This document shows, in pieces, positions 12,002-25,302 of a DNA stretch of 64,000 bases. Numbering within the stretch: position 1 is the first letter of the stretch; each line of letters begins with the position of its first letter. A model generated the notes under the pieces. That model ran no database searches. It was not told the DNA's origin and saw only the letters and a list, made by a program, of their open reading frames with translations. Origin of the DNA: Anagrus nilaparvatae. Its lineage: Eukaryota > Arthropoda > Insecta > Hymenoptera > Mymaridae. The stretch lies in the NCBI GenBank assembly GCA_022575985.1, contig JAKSXM010000350.1:248001-312000 (forward strand), given 5' to 3'. The position numbers were made by a program, and so were the translations under genes.

Positions 12002-14033
12002 TTCAAATGGTTTCATGCAAGTAGATCCAAAGATTCTAAAAATACAATATTTTTGATACCTATTTAAATTTTTATATCTTGTTTTTTTATTTCTCAGGCT
12101 TTTTGGACTGTATTTGTTAAGGTTTTTCTCTATTTTACATATTTTTTCATTATAAGTAAACTTGTTTTATAAAAATTTTAACCTATTCAAATGGTTTCAT
12201 GAAAGTGGATCCACCTTTTCTAAATATACAATAATTTTAATACTTATTTAATTTATTTATATCCTGTTTTTTAATTACGCTGGCCTGAAGGGCCGTATTT
12301 GTTTTAGTTTTCCTCTACGTAGAATATTCTCTTATTATTAGTAAATTTGGTTTATAAAAATTTTAACCAATTCAAATGGTTTCATGCAAGTAGATCCAAA
12401 GATTCTAAAAATACAATATTTTTGATACCTATTTAAATTTTTATATCTTGTTTTTTTATTTCTCAGGCCTTTTGGACTGTATTTGTTAAGGTTTTTCTCT
12501 ATTTTACATATTTTTTCATTATAAGTAAACTTGTTTTATAAAAATTTTAACCTATTCAAATGGTTTCACGAAAGTGGATCCACCTTTTCTAAATATACAA
12601 TAATTTTAATACTTATTTAATTTATTTATATCTTGTTTTTTAATTACGCTGGCCTGAAGGGCCATATTTGTTTAAGTTTTTCTCTACGTAGAATATTCTC
12701 TCATTATTTGTAAACTTGTTTTATAAAAATTTTAACCTATTCAAATGGTTTCATGAAAGTGGATCCACCTTTTCTAAATATACAATAATTTTAATACTTA
12801 TTTAATTTATTTATATCTTGTTTTTTAATTACGCTGGCCTGAAGGGCCGTATTTGTTTAAGTTTTTCTCTACGTAGAATATTCTCTCATTATTAGTAAAA
12901 TTGGTTTATAAAAATTTTAACCAATTCAAATGGTTTTATGCAAGTAGATCCAACGTTTATAAAAATACAATAATTTTGATATCTAGTTAAATTTTTTATA
13001 TTATGTTTTTTTATTTCTCAGGCCTTTTGGACTGTATTTGTTTAAGTTTTTCTCTATTTTATATATTTTTCTATTATAAGTAAACTTGGTTTATAAGAAT
13101 TTTAACCAATTCAAATGGTTTCATGAAAGTGGATCCAACGATTATAAAAATACAATAATTTTGATACCTAATTAAATTTTTTATATCTTGTTTTTTTATT
13201 TCTCAGGCCTTTTGGACTGTATTGGTTTAGGTTTTTCTCTATTTTACATATTTTTTCATTATAAGTAAACTTGTTTTATAAAAATTTTAACCTATTCAAA
13301 TGTTTTCATGAAAGTGAATACACCTTATCTAAATATACATTAATTTTAATACTTATTTAATTTATTTATATCTTGTTTTTTAATTACGCTGTCCTCAAGG
13401 GCCATATTTGTTTAAGTTTTTCTCTACGTAGAATATTCTCTCATTATTTGTAAACTGGGTTTATAAAAATTTTAACCAATTCAAATGGTTTTATGCAAGT
13501 AGATCCAACGTTTATAAAAATACAATAATTTTGATACCTAATTAAATTTTTTATATCTTGTTTATTTATTTCTCAGGCCTTTTGGACTGTATTTGTTTAG
13601 GTTTTTCTCTATTTCACATATTTTTTCATTATAAGTAAACTTGTTTTATAAAAATTTCAACCTATTCAAATGGTTTCATGCAAGTGGATCCAACGTTTAT
13701 AAAAATACAATTATTTTGATACCTATTTAAATTTTTTATATTATGTTTTTTATTTCTCAGGCCTTTTGGACTGTATTTGTTTAAGTTTTTCTCTATTTTA
13801 TATATTTTTCTATTATAAGTAAACTTGGTTTATAAGAATTTTAACCAATTCAAACGGTTTCATGAAAGTGGATCCACCTTTTCTAAATATACAATAATTT
13901 TAATACTTATTTAATTTATTTATATCTTGTTTTTTAATTACGCTGGCCTAGTGGGCCGTATTTGTTTTAGTTTTCCTCTACATAGAATATTCTCTTATTA
14001 TTAGTAAACTTGGTTTATAAAAATTTTAACCAA

Positions 14034-14956
14034 TTCAAATGGTTTCAAGCAAGTAGATCCAAAGATTCTAAAAATACAATATTTTTGATACCTATTTATA
14101 TTTTTATATCTTGTTTTTTTATTTCTCAGGCCTTTTGGACTGTATTTGTTAAGGTTTTTCTCTATTTTACATATTTTTTCATTATAAGTAAACTTGTTTT
14201 ATAAAAATTTTAAATTATTCAAATGGTTTCATGAAAGTGGATCCACCTTTTCTAAATATACAATAATTTTAATACTTATTTAATTTATTTATATCTTGTT
14301 TTTTAATTACGCTGGCCTGAAGGGCCGTATTTGTTTAAGTTTTTCTCTACGTAGAATATTCTCTCATTATTAGTAAAATTGGTTTATAAAAATTTTAACC
14401 AATTCAAATGAATTCATAAAAGTGGATCCAAAGATTCTAAAAATACAATATTTTTGATACCTATTTAAATTATTATATCTTGTTTTTTTATTTCTCAGGC
14501 CTTTTGGACTGTATTTTTTAAGGTTTTTCTCTATTTTACATATTTTTTCATTATAAGTAAACTTGTTTTATAAAAATTTTAACCTATTCAAATGGTTTCA
14601 TGCAAGTGGATCCAACGTTTATAAAAATACAATAATTTTGATACCTATTTAAATTTTTTATATTATGTTTTTTTATTTCTCTGGCCTTTTGGACTGTATT
14701 TGTTTAAGTTTTTCTCTATTTTATATATTTTTCTATTATAAGTAAACTTGGTTTATAAGAATTTTAACCAATTCAAATGGTTTCATGAAAGTGGATCCAC
14801 CTTTTCTAAATATACAATAATTTTAATACTTATTTAATTTATTTATATCTTGTTTTTTAATTACGCTGGCCTCAAGGGCCGTATTTGTTTTAGTTTTCCT
14901 CTACATAGAATATTCTCTTATTATTAGTAAACTTGGTTTATAAAAATTTTAACCAA
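14034..14956 (+). repeat. 923-bp 5-mer unit A-B-C-D-E
   Basis: Same order as the exemplar. Its A monomer ends in the shared variant TTTTAAATTATTC. Its E monomer has GGCCTCAAGGGCC, a local difference from the copy at 24380. Confidence 0.85.
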
Positions 14957-17900
14957 TTCAAATGGTTTCAAGCACGTAGATCCAAAGATTCTAAAAATAC
15001 AATATTTTTGATACCTATTTATATTTTTATATCTTGTTTTTTTATTTCTCAGGCCTTTTGGACTGTATTTGTTAAGTTTTTTCTCTATTTTACATATTTT
15101 TTCATTATAAGTAAACTTGTTTTATAAAAATTTTAACCTATTCAAATGGTTTCATGAGAGTGGATCCACCTTTTCTAAATATACAATAATTTTAATACTT
15201 ATTTAATTTATTTATATCTTGTTTTTTAATTACGCTGGCCTGAAGGGCCGTATTTGTTTAAGTTTTTCTCTACGTAGAATATTCTCTCATTATTAGTAAA
15301 ATTGGTTTATAAAAATTTTAACCAATTCAAATGGTTTTATGCAAGTAGATCCAACGTTTATAAAAATACAATAATTTTGATACCTAATTAAATTTTTTAT
15401 ATCTTGTTTTTTTATTTCTCAGGCCTTTTTGACTGTATTTGTTTAGGTTTTTCTCTATTTTACATATTTTTTCATTATAAGTAAACTTGTTTTATAAAAA
15501 TTTTAACCTATTCAAATGGTTTCATGAAAGTGGATCCACCTTTTCTAAATATACAATAATTTTAATACTTATTTAATTTATTTATATCTTGTTTTTTAAT
15601 TACGCTGGCCTGAAGGGCCGTATTTGTTTTAGTTTTCCTCTACGTAGAATATTCTCTTATTATTAGTAAACTTGGTTTATAAAAATTTTAACCAATTCAA
15701 ATGGTTTTATGCAAGTAGATCCAACGTTTATAAAAATACAATAATTTTGATACCTAATTAAATTTTTTATATCTTGTTTTTTTATTTCTCAGGCCCTTTT
15801 GACTGTATTTGTTTAGGTTTTTCTCTATTTTACATATTTTTTCATTATAAGTAAACTTGTTTTATAAAAATTTTAACCTATTCAAATGGTTTCATGCAAG
15901 TGGATCCAACGTTTATAAAAATACAATAATTTTGATACCTATTTAAATTTTTTATATTATGTTTTTTTATTTCTCAGACCTTTTGGACTGTATTTGTTTA
16001 GGTTTTTCTCTATTTTACATATTTTTTCATTGTAAGTAAACTTGTTTTATAAAAATTTTAACCTATTCAAATGGTTTCATGAAAGTGGATCCACCTTTTC
16101 TAAATATACAATAATTTTAATACTTATTTAATTTATTTATATCTTGTTTTTTAATTACGCTGGCCTGAAGGGCCGTATTTGTTTAAGTTTTTCTCTACGT
16201 AGAATATTCACTCATTATTAGTAAAATTGGTTTATAAAAATTTTAACCAATTCAAATGGTTTTATGCAAGTAGATCCAACGTTTATAAAAATACAATAAT
16301 TTTGATACCTAATTAAATTTTTTATATCTTGTTTTTTTATTTCTCAGGCCCTTTTGACTGTATTTGTTTAGGTTTTTCTCTATTTTACATATTTTTTCAT
16401 TATAAGTAAACTTGTTTTATAAAAATTTTAACCTATTCAAATGGTTTCATGCAAGTGGATCCAACGTTTATAAAAATACAATAATTTTGATACCTATTTA
16501 AATTTTTTATATTATGTTTTTTTATTTCTCAGGCCTTTTGGACTGTATTTGTTTAAGTTTTTCTCTATTTTATATATTTTTCTATTATAAGTAAACTTGG
16601 TTTATAAGAATTTTAACCAATTCAAATGGTTTCATGAAAGTGGATCCACCTTTTCTAAATATACAATAATTTTAATACTTATTTAATTTATTTATATCTT
16701 GTTTTTTAATTACGCTGGCCTGAAGGGCCGTATTTGTTTAAGTTTTTCTCTACGTAGAATATTCTCTCATTATTAGTAAAATTGGTTTATAAAAATTTTA
16801 ACCAATTCAAATGAATTCATAAAAGTGGATCCAAAGATTCTAAAAATACAATATTTTTGATACCTATTTAAATTATTATATCTTGTTTTTTTATTTCTCA
16901 GGCCTTTTAGACTGTATTTGTTAAGGTTTTTCTCTATTTTACATATTTTTTCATTATAAGTAAACTTGTTTTATAAAAATTTTAACCTATTCAAATGGTT
17001 TCATGCAAGTGGATCCAACGTTTATAAAAATACAATAATTTTGATACCTATTTAAATTTTTTATATTATGTTTTTTTATTTCTCTGGCCTTTTGGACTGT
17101 ATTCGTTTAAGTTTTTCTCTATTTTATATATTTTTCTATTATAAGTAAACTTGGTTTATAAGAATTTTAACCAATTCAAATGGTTTCATGAAAGTGGATC
17201 CACATTTTCTAAATATACAATAATTTTAATACTTATTTAATTTATTTATATCTTGTTTTTTAATTACGCTGGCCTGGTGGGCCGTATTTGTTTTAGTTTT
17301 CCTCTACATAGAATATTCTCTTATTATTAGTAAACTTGGTATATAAAAATTTTAACCAATTCAAATGGTTTCAAGCAAGTAGATCCAAAGATTCTAAAAA
17401 TACAATATTTTTGATACCTATTTATATTTTTATATCTTGTTTTTTTATTTCTCAGGCCTTTTGGACTGTATTTGTTAAGGTTTTTCTCTATTTTACATAT
17501 TTTTTCATTATAAGTAAACTTGTTTTATAAAAATTTTAACCTATTCAAATGGTTTCATGAGAGTGGATCCACCTTTTCTAAATATACAATAATTTTAATA
17601 CTTTTTTAATTTATTTATATCTTGTTTTTTAATTACGCTGGCCTGAAGGGCCGTATTTGTTTTAGTTTTCCTCTACGTAGAATATTCTCTTATTATTAGT
17701 AAACTTGGTTTATAAAAATTTTAACCAATTCAAATGGTTTCATGCAAGTAGATCCAAAGATTCTAAAAATACAATATTTTTGATACGTATTCAAATTTTT
17801 ATATCTTGTTTTTTTATTTCTCAGGCCTTTTGGACTGTATTTGTTAAGGTTTTTCTCTATTTTACATATTTTTTCATTATAAGTAAACTTCTTTTATAAA

Positions 17901-20900
17901 AATTTTAACCTATTCAAATGGTTTCATGAAATTGGATCCACCTTTTCTAAATATACAATAATTTTAATACTTATTTAATTTATTTATATCTTGTTTTTTA
18001 ATTACGCTGGCCTGGTGGGCCGTATTTGTTTTAGTTTTCCTCTACATAGAATATTCTCTTATTATTAGTAAACTTGGTTTATAAAAATTTTAACCAATTC
18101 AAATGGTTTCAAGCAAGTAGATCCAAAGATTCTAAAAATACAATATTTTTGATACCTATTTAAATTATTATATCTTGTTTTTTTATTTCTCAGGCCTTTT
18201 GGACTGTATTTGTTAAGGTTTTTCTCTATTTTACATATTTTTTCATTATAAGTAAACTTGTTTTATAAAAATTTTAACCTATTCAAATGGTTTCATGCAA
18301 GTGGATCCAACGTTTATAAAAATACAATAATTTTGATACCTATTTAAATTTTTTATATCTTGTTTTTTTATTTCTCAGGCCTTTTGGACTGTATTGGTTT
18401 AGGTTTTTCTCAATTTTACATATTTTTTCATTATAAGTAAACTTGTTTTATAAAAATTTTAACCTATTCAAATGGTTTCATGAAAGTGAATACACCTTAT
18501 CTAAATATACATTAATTTTAATACTTATTTAATTTATTTATATCTTGTTTTTTAATTACGCTGGCCTCAAGGGCCATATTTGTTTAAGTTTTTCTCTACG
18601 TAGAATATTCTCTCATTATTTGTAAACTGGGTTTATAAAAATTTTAACCAATTCAAATGGTTTCATGCAAGTAGATCCAAAGATTCTAAAAATACAATAT
18701 TTTTGATACCTATTTAAATTTTTATATCTTGTTTTTTTATTTCTCAGGCTTTTTGGACTGTATTTGTTAAGGTTTTTCTCTATTTTACATATTTTTTCAT
18801 TATAAGTAAACTTGTTTTATAAAAATTTTAACCTATTCAAATGGTTTCATGAAAGTGGATCCACCTTTTCTAAATATACAATAATTTTAATACTTATTTA
18901 ATTTATTTATATCCTGTTTTTTAATTACGCTGGCCTGAAGGGCCGTATTTGTTTTAGTTTTCCTCTACGTAGAATATTCTCTTATTATTAGTAAATTTGG
19001 TTTATAAAAATTTTAACCAATTCAAATGGTTTCATGCAAGTAGATCCAAAGATTCTAAAAATACAATATTTTTGATACCTATTTAAATTTTTATATCTTG
19101 TTTTTTTATTTCTCAGGCCTTTTGGACTGTATTTGTTAAGGTTTTTCTCTATTTTACATATTTTTTCATTATAAGTAAACTTGTTTTATAAAAATTTTAA
19201 CCTATTCAAATGGTTTCACGAAAGTGGATCCACCTTTTCTAAATATACAATAATTTTAATACTTATTTAATTTATTTATATCTTGTTTTTTAATTACGCT
19301 GGCCTGAAGGGCCATATTTGTTTAAGTTTTTCTCTACGTAGAATATTCTCTCATTATTTGTAAACTGGGTTTATAAAAATTTTAACCAATTCAAATGGTT
19401 TTATGCAAGTAGATCCAACGTTTATAAAAATACAATAATTTTGATACCTAATTAAATTTTTTATATCTTGTTTTTTTATTTCTCAGGCCTTTTGGACTGT
19501 ATTTGTTTAGGTTTTTCTCTATTTTACATATTTTTTCATTATAAGTAAACTTGTTTTATAAAAATTTTAACCTATTCAAATGGTTTCATGAAAGTGGATC
19601 CACCTTTTCTAAATATACAATAATTTTAATACTTATTTAATTTATTTATATCTTGTTTTTTAATTACGCTGGCCTGAAGGGCCGTATTTGTTTAAGTTTT
19701 TCTCTACGTAGAATATTCTCTCATTATTAGTAAAATTGGTTTATAAAAATTTTAACCAATTCAAATGGTTTTATGCAAGTAGATCCAACGTTTATAAAAA
19801 TACAATAATTTTGATACCTAGTTAAATTTTTTATATTATGTTTTTTTATTTCTCAGGCCTTTTGGACTGGATTTGTTTAAGTTTTTCTCTATTTTATATA
19901 TTTTTCTATTATAAGTAAACTTGGTTTATAAGAATTTTAACCAATTCAAATGGTTTCATGAAAGTGGATCCAACGATTATAAAAATACAATAATTTTGAT
20001 ACCTAATTAAATTTTTTATATCTTGTTTTTTTATTTCTCAGGCCTTTTGGACTGTATTTGTTTAGGTTTTTCTCTATTTTACATATTTTTTCATTATAAG
20101 TAAACTTGTTTTATAAAAATTTTAACCTATTCAAATGGTTTCATGAAAGTGGATCCACCTTTTCTAAATATACAATAATTTTAATACTTATTTAATTTAT
20201 TTATATCTTGTTTTTTAATTACGCTGGCCTGAAGGGCCGTATTTGTTTAAGTTTTTCTCTACGTAGAATATTCTCTCATTATTAGTAAAATTGGTTTATA
20301 AAAATTTTAACCAATTCAAATGGTTTTATGCAAGTAGATCCAACGTTTATAAAAATACAATAATTTTGATACCTAGTTAAATTTTTTATATTATGTTTTT
20401 TTATTTCTCAGGCCTTTTGGACTGAATTTGTTTAAGTTTTTCTCTATTTTATATATTTTTCTATTATAAGTAAACTTGGTTTATAAGAATTTTAACCAAT
20501 TCAAATGGTTTCATGAAAGTGGATCCAACGATTATAAAAATACAATAATTTTGATACCTAATTAAATTTTTTATATCTTGTTTTTTTATTTCTCAGGCCT
20601 TTTGGACTGTATTGGTTTAGGTATTTCTCTATTTTACATATTTTTTCATTATAAGTAAACTTGTTTTATAAAAATTTTAACCTATTCAAATGTTTTCATG
20701 AAAGTGAATACACCTTATCTAAATATACATTAATTTTAATACTTATTTAATTTATTTATATCTTGTTTTTTAATTACGCTGTCCTCAAGGGCCATATTTG
20801 TTTAAGTTTTTCTCTACGTAGAATATTCTCTCATTATTTGTAAACTGGGTTTATAAAAATTTTAACCAATTCAAATGGTTTTATGCAAGTAGATCCAACG

Positions 20901-20920
20901 TTTATAAAAATACTATAATT
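14034..20920 (+). repeat. Multi-kilobase duplicated satellite segment, copy 1
   Basis: Private variants recur at constant displacement of about 10346 bp (56 monomers) in 24380-31266. Examples are TTGGTATATAA (17336 and 27682), TGAAATTGGATCC (about 17930 and 28275), TTTTTCTCAATTTT (about 18402 and 28748), ATATCCTG (about 18910 and 29258) and GGTATTTCTC (about 20620 and 30966). A two-monomer patch differs (see findings). The match ends near 20920 at a deletion junction. Confidence 0.85.
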
Positions 20921-22347
20921 TTAATACTTATTTAATTTATTTATATCTTGTTTTTTAATTACGCTGGCCTGGTGGGCCGTACTTGTTTTAGTTTTCCTCT
21001 ACATAGAATATTCTCTTATTATTAGTAAACTTGGTTTATAAAAATTTTAACCAATTCAAATGGTTTCAAGCAAGTAGATCCAAAGATTCTAAAAATACAA
21101 TATTTTTGATACCTATTTATATTTTTATATCTTGTTTTTTTATTTCTCAGGCCTTTTGGACTGTATTTGTTTAGGTTTTTCTCTATTTTACATATTTTTT
21201 CATTATAAGTAAACTTGTTTTATAAAAATTTTAACCTATTCAAATGGTTTCATGAGAGTGGATCCACCTTTTCTAAATATACAATAATTTTAATACTTAT
21301 TTAATTTATTTATATCTTGTTTTTTAATTACGCTGGCCTGAAGGGCCGTATTTGTTTAAGTTTTTCTCTACGTAGAATATTCTCTCATTATTAGTAAAAT
21401 TGGTTTATAAAAATTTTAACCAATTCAAATGGTTTTATGCAAGTAGATCCAACGTTTATAAAAATACAATAATTTTGATACCTAATTAAATTTTTTATAT
21501 CTTGTTTTTTTATTTCTCAGGCCTTTTTGACTGTATTTGTTTAGGTTTTTCTCTATTTTACATATTTTTTCATTATAAGTAAACTTGTTTTATAAAAATT
21601 TTAACCTATTCAAATGGTTTCATGCAAGTGGATCCAACGTTTATAAAAATACAATAATTTTGATAACTATTTAAATTTTTTATATTATGTTTTTTTATTT
21701 CTCAGGCCTTTTGGACTGTATTTGTTTAAGTTTTTCTCTATTTTATATATTTTTCTATTATAAGTAAACTTGGTTTATAAGAATTTTAACCAATTCAAAT
21801 GGTTTCATGAGAGTGGATCCACCTTTTCTAAATATACAATAATTTTAATACTTTTTTAATTTATTTATATCTTTTTTTTTAATTACGCTGGCCTGAAGGG
21901 CCGTATGTGTTTTAGTTTTCCTCTACGTAGAATATTCTATTATTATTAGTAAACTTGGTTTATAAAAATTTTAACCAATTCAAATGGTTTTATGCAAGTA
22001 GATCCAAAGATTCTAAAAATACAATATTTTTGATACCTATTTATATTTTTATATCTTGTTTTTTTATTTCTCAGGCCTTTTGGACTGTATTTGTTAAGTT
22101 TTTTCTCTATTTTACATATTTTTTCATTATAAGTAAACTTGTTTTATAAAAATTTTAACCTATTCAAATGGTTTCATGAGAGTGGATCCACCTTTTCTAA
22201 ATATACAATAATTTTAATACTTATTTAATTTATTTATATCTTGTTTTTTAATTACGCTGGCCTGAAGGGCCGTATTTGTTTTAGTTTTCCTCTACATAGA
22301 ATATTCTCTTATTATTAGTAAACTTGGTTTATAAAAATTTTAACCAA

Positions 22348-23270
22348 TTCAAATGGTTTCAAGCAAGTAGATCCAAAGATTCTAAAAATACAATATTTTT
22401 GATACCTATTTATATTTTTATATCTTGTTTTTTTATTTCTCAGGCCTTTTGGACTGTATTTGTTAAGGTTTTTCTCTATTTTACATATTTTTTCATTATA
22501 AGTAAACTTGTTTTATAAAAATTTTAACCTATTCAAATGGTTTCATGAAAGTGGATCCACCTTTTCTAAATATACAATAATTTTAATACTTATTTAATTT
22601 ATTTATATCTTGTTTTTTAATTACGCTGGCCTGAAGGGCCGTATTTGTTTAAGTTTTTCTCTACGTAGAATATTCTCTCATTATTAGTAAAATTGGTTTA
22701 TAAAAATTTTAACCAATTCAAATGAATTCATAAAAGTGGATCCAAAGATTCTAAAAATACAATATTTTTGATACCTATTTAAATTATTATATCTTGTTTT
22801 TTTATTTCTCAGGCCTTTTGGACTGTATTTTTTAAGGTTTTTCTCTATTTTACATATTTTTTCATTATAAGTAAACTTGTTTTATAAAAATTTTAACCTA
22901 TTCAAATGGTTTCATGCAAGTGGATCCAACGTTTATAAAAATACAATAATTTTGATACCTATTTAAATTTTTTATATTATGTTTTTTTATTTCTCTGGCC
23001 TTTTGGACTGTATTTGTTTAAGTTTTTCTCTATTTTATATATTTTTCTATTATAAGTAAACTTGGTTTATAAGAATTTTAACCAATTCAAATGGTTTCAT
23101 GAAAGTGGATCCACCTTTTCTAAATATACAATAATTTTAATACTTATTTAATTTATTTATATCTTGTTTTTTAATTACGCTGGCCTAGTGGGCCGTATTT
23201 GTTTTAGTTTTCCTCTACATAGAATATTCTCTTATTATTAGTAAACTTGGTTTATAAAAATTTTAACCAA
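22348..23270 (+). repeat. 923-bp 5-mer unit A-B-C-D-E
   Basis: Same order as the exemplar. It is preceded by an A-like plus E' dimer (21979-22347) in which the A monomer begins GGTTTTATGCAAG, a mosaic of D2 and A. Confidence 0.85.
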
Positions 23271-24379
23271 TTCAAATGGTTTCAAGCAAGTAGATCCAAA
23301 GATTCTAAAAATACAATATTTTTGATACCTATTTATATTTTTATATCTTGTTTTTTTATTTCTCAGGCCTTTTGGACTGTATTTGTTAAGTTTTTTCTCT
23401 ATTTTACATATTTTTTCATTATAAGTAAACTTGTTTTATAAAAATTTTAACCTATTCAAATGGTTTCATGAGAGTGGATCCACCTTTTCTAAATATACAA
23501 TAATTTTAATACTTATTTAATTTATTTATATCTTGTTTTTTAATTACGCTGGCCTGAAGGGCCGTATTTGTTTAAGTTTTTCTCTACGTAGAATATTCTC
23601 TCATTATTAGTAAAATTGGTTTATAAAAATTTTAACCAATTCAAATGGTTTTATGCAAGTAGATCCAACGTTTATAAAAATACAATAATTTTGATACCTA
23701 ATTAAATTTTTTATATCTTGTTTTTTTATTTCTCAGGCCTTTTTGACTGTATTTGTTTAGGTTTTTCTCTATTTTACATATTTTTTCATTATAAGTAAAC
23801 TTGTTTTATAAAAATTTTAACCTATTCAAATGGTTTCATGAAAGTGGATCCACCTTTTCTAAATATACAATAATTTTAATACTTATTTAATTTATTTATA
23901 TCTTGTTTTTTAATTACGCTGGCCTGAAGGGCCGTATTTGTTTTAGTTTTCCTCTACGTAGAATATTCTCTTATTATTAGTAAACTTGTTTTATAAAAAT
24001 TTTAACCTATTCAAATGGTTTCATGCAAGTGGATCCAACGTTTATAAAAATACAATAATTTTGATACCTATTTAAATTTTTTATATTATGTTTTTTTATT
24101 TCTCTGGCCTTTTGGACTGTATTTGTTTAAGTTTTTCTCTATTTTATATATTTTTCTATTATAAGTAAACTTGGTTTATAAGAATTTTAACCAATTCAAA
24201 TGGTTTCATGAAAGTGGATCCACCTTTTCTAAATATACAATAATTTTAATACTTATTTAATTTATTTATATCTTGTTTTTTAATTACGCTGGCCTGGTGG
24301 GCCGTATTTGTTTTAGTTTTCCTCTACATAGAATATTCTCTTATTATTAGTAAACTTGGTTTATAAAAATTTTAACCAA

Positions 24380-25302
24380 TTCAAATGGTTTCAAGCAAGT
24401 AGATCCAAAGATTCTAAAAATACAATATTTTTGATACCTATTTATATTTTTATATCTTGTTTTTTTATTTCTCAGGCCTTTTGGACTGTATTTGTTAAGG
24501 TTTTTCTCTATTTTACATATTTTTTCATTATAAGTAAACTTGTTTTATAAAAATTTTAAATTATTCAAATGGTTTCATGAAAGTGGATCCACCTTTTCTA
24601 AATATACAATAATTTTAATACTTATTTAATTTATTTATATCTTGTTTTTTAATTACGCTGGCCTGAAGGGCCGTATTTGTTTAAGTTTTTCTCTACGTAG
24701 AATATTCTCTCATTATTAGTAAAATTGGTTTATAAAAATTTTAACCAATTCAAATGAATTCATAAAAGTGGATCCAAAGATTCTAAAAATACAATATTTT
24801 TGATACCTATTTAAATTATTATATCTTGTTTTTTTATTTCTCAGGCCTTTTGGACTGTATTTTTTAAGGTTTTTCTCTATTTTACATATTTTTTCATTAT
24901 AAGTAAACTTGTTTTATAAAAATTTTAACCTATTCAAATGGTTTCATGCAAGTGGATCCAACGTTTATAAAAATACAATAATTTTGATACCTATTTAAAT
25001 TTTTTATATTATGTTTTTTTATTTCTCTGGCCTTTTGGACTGTATTTGTTTAAGTTTTTCTCTATTTTATATATTTTTCTATTATAAGTAAACTTGGTTT
25101 ATAAGAATTTTAACCAATTCAAATGGTTTCATGAAAGTGGATCCACCTTTTCTAAATATACAATAATTTTAATACTTATTTAATTTATTTATATCTTGTT
25201 TTTTAATTACGCTGGCCTGGTGGGCCGTATTTGTTTTAGTTTTCCTCTACATAGAATATTCTCTTATTATTAGTAAACTTGGTTTATAAAAATTTTAACC
25301 AA
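24380..25302 (+). repeat. 923-bp 5-mer unit A-B-C-D-E
   Basis: Copy of the unit at 14034, displaced by 10346 bp, with the same TTTTAAATTATTC variant at the A-B junction. Confidence 0.85.

Larger units (their letters stand above)
9415..12712 (+). repeat. Earlier, slightly shorter copy of the duplicated segment
   Basis: Matches 15696-19370 in two steps: displacement 6281 bp (34 monomers) up to about 11000, then 6650 bp (36 monomers) from 11079. The difference is exactly one A-E' dimer present at 17360-17728 and absent here. The variant TTTCATTGTAAG marks the copies near 9750, 16031, 26375, 38388 and 44668. The segment ends in a chimeric monomer near 12715. Confidence 0.8.
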
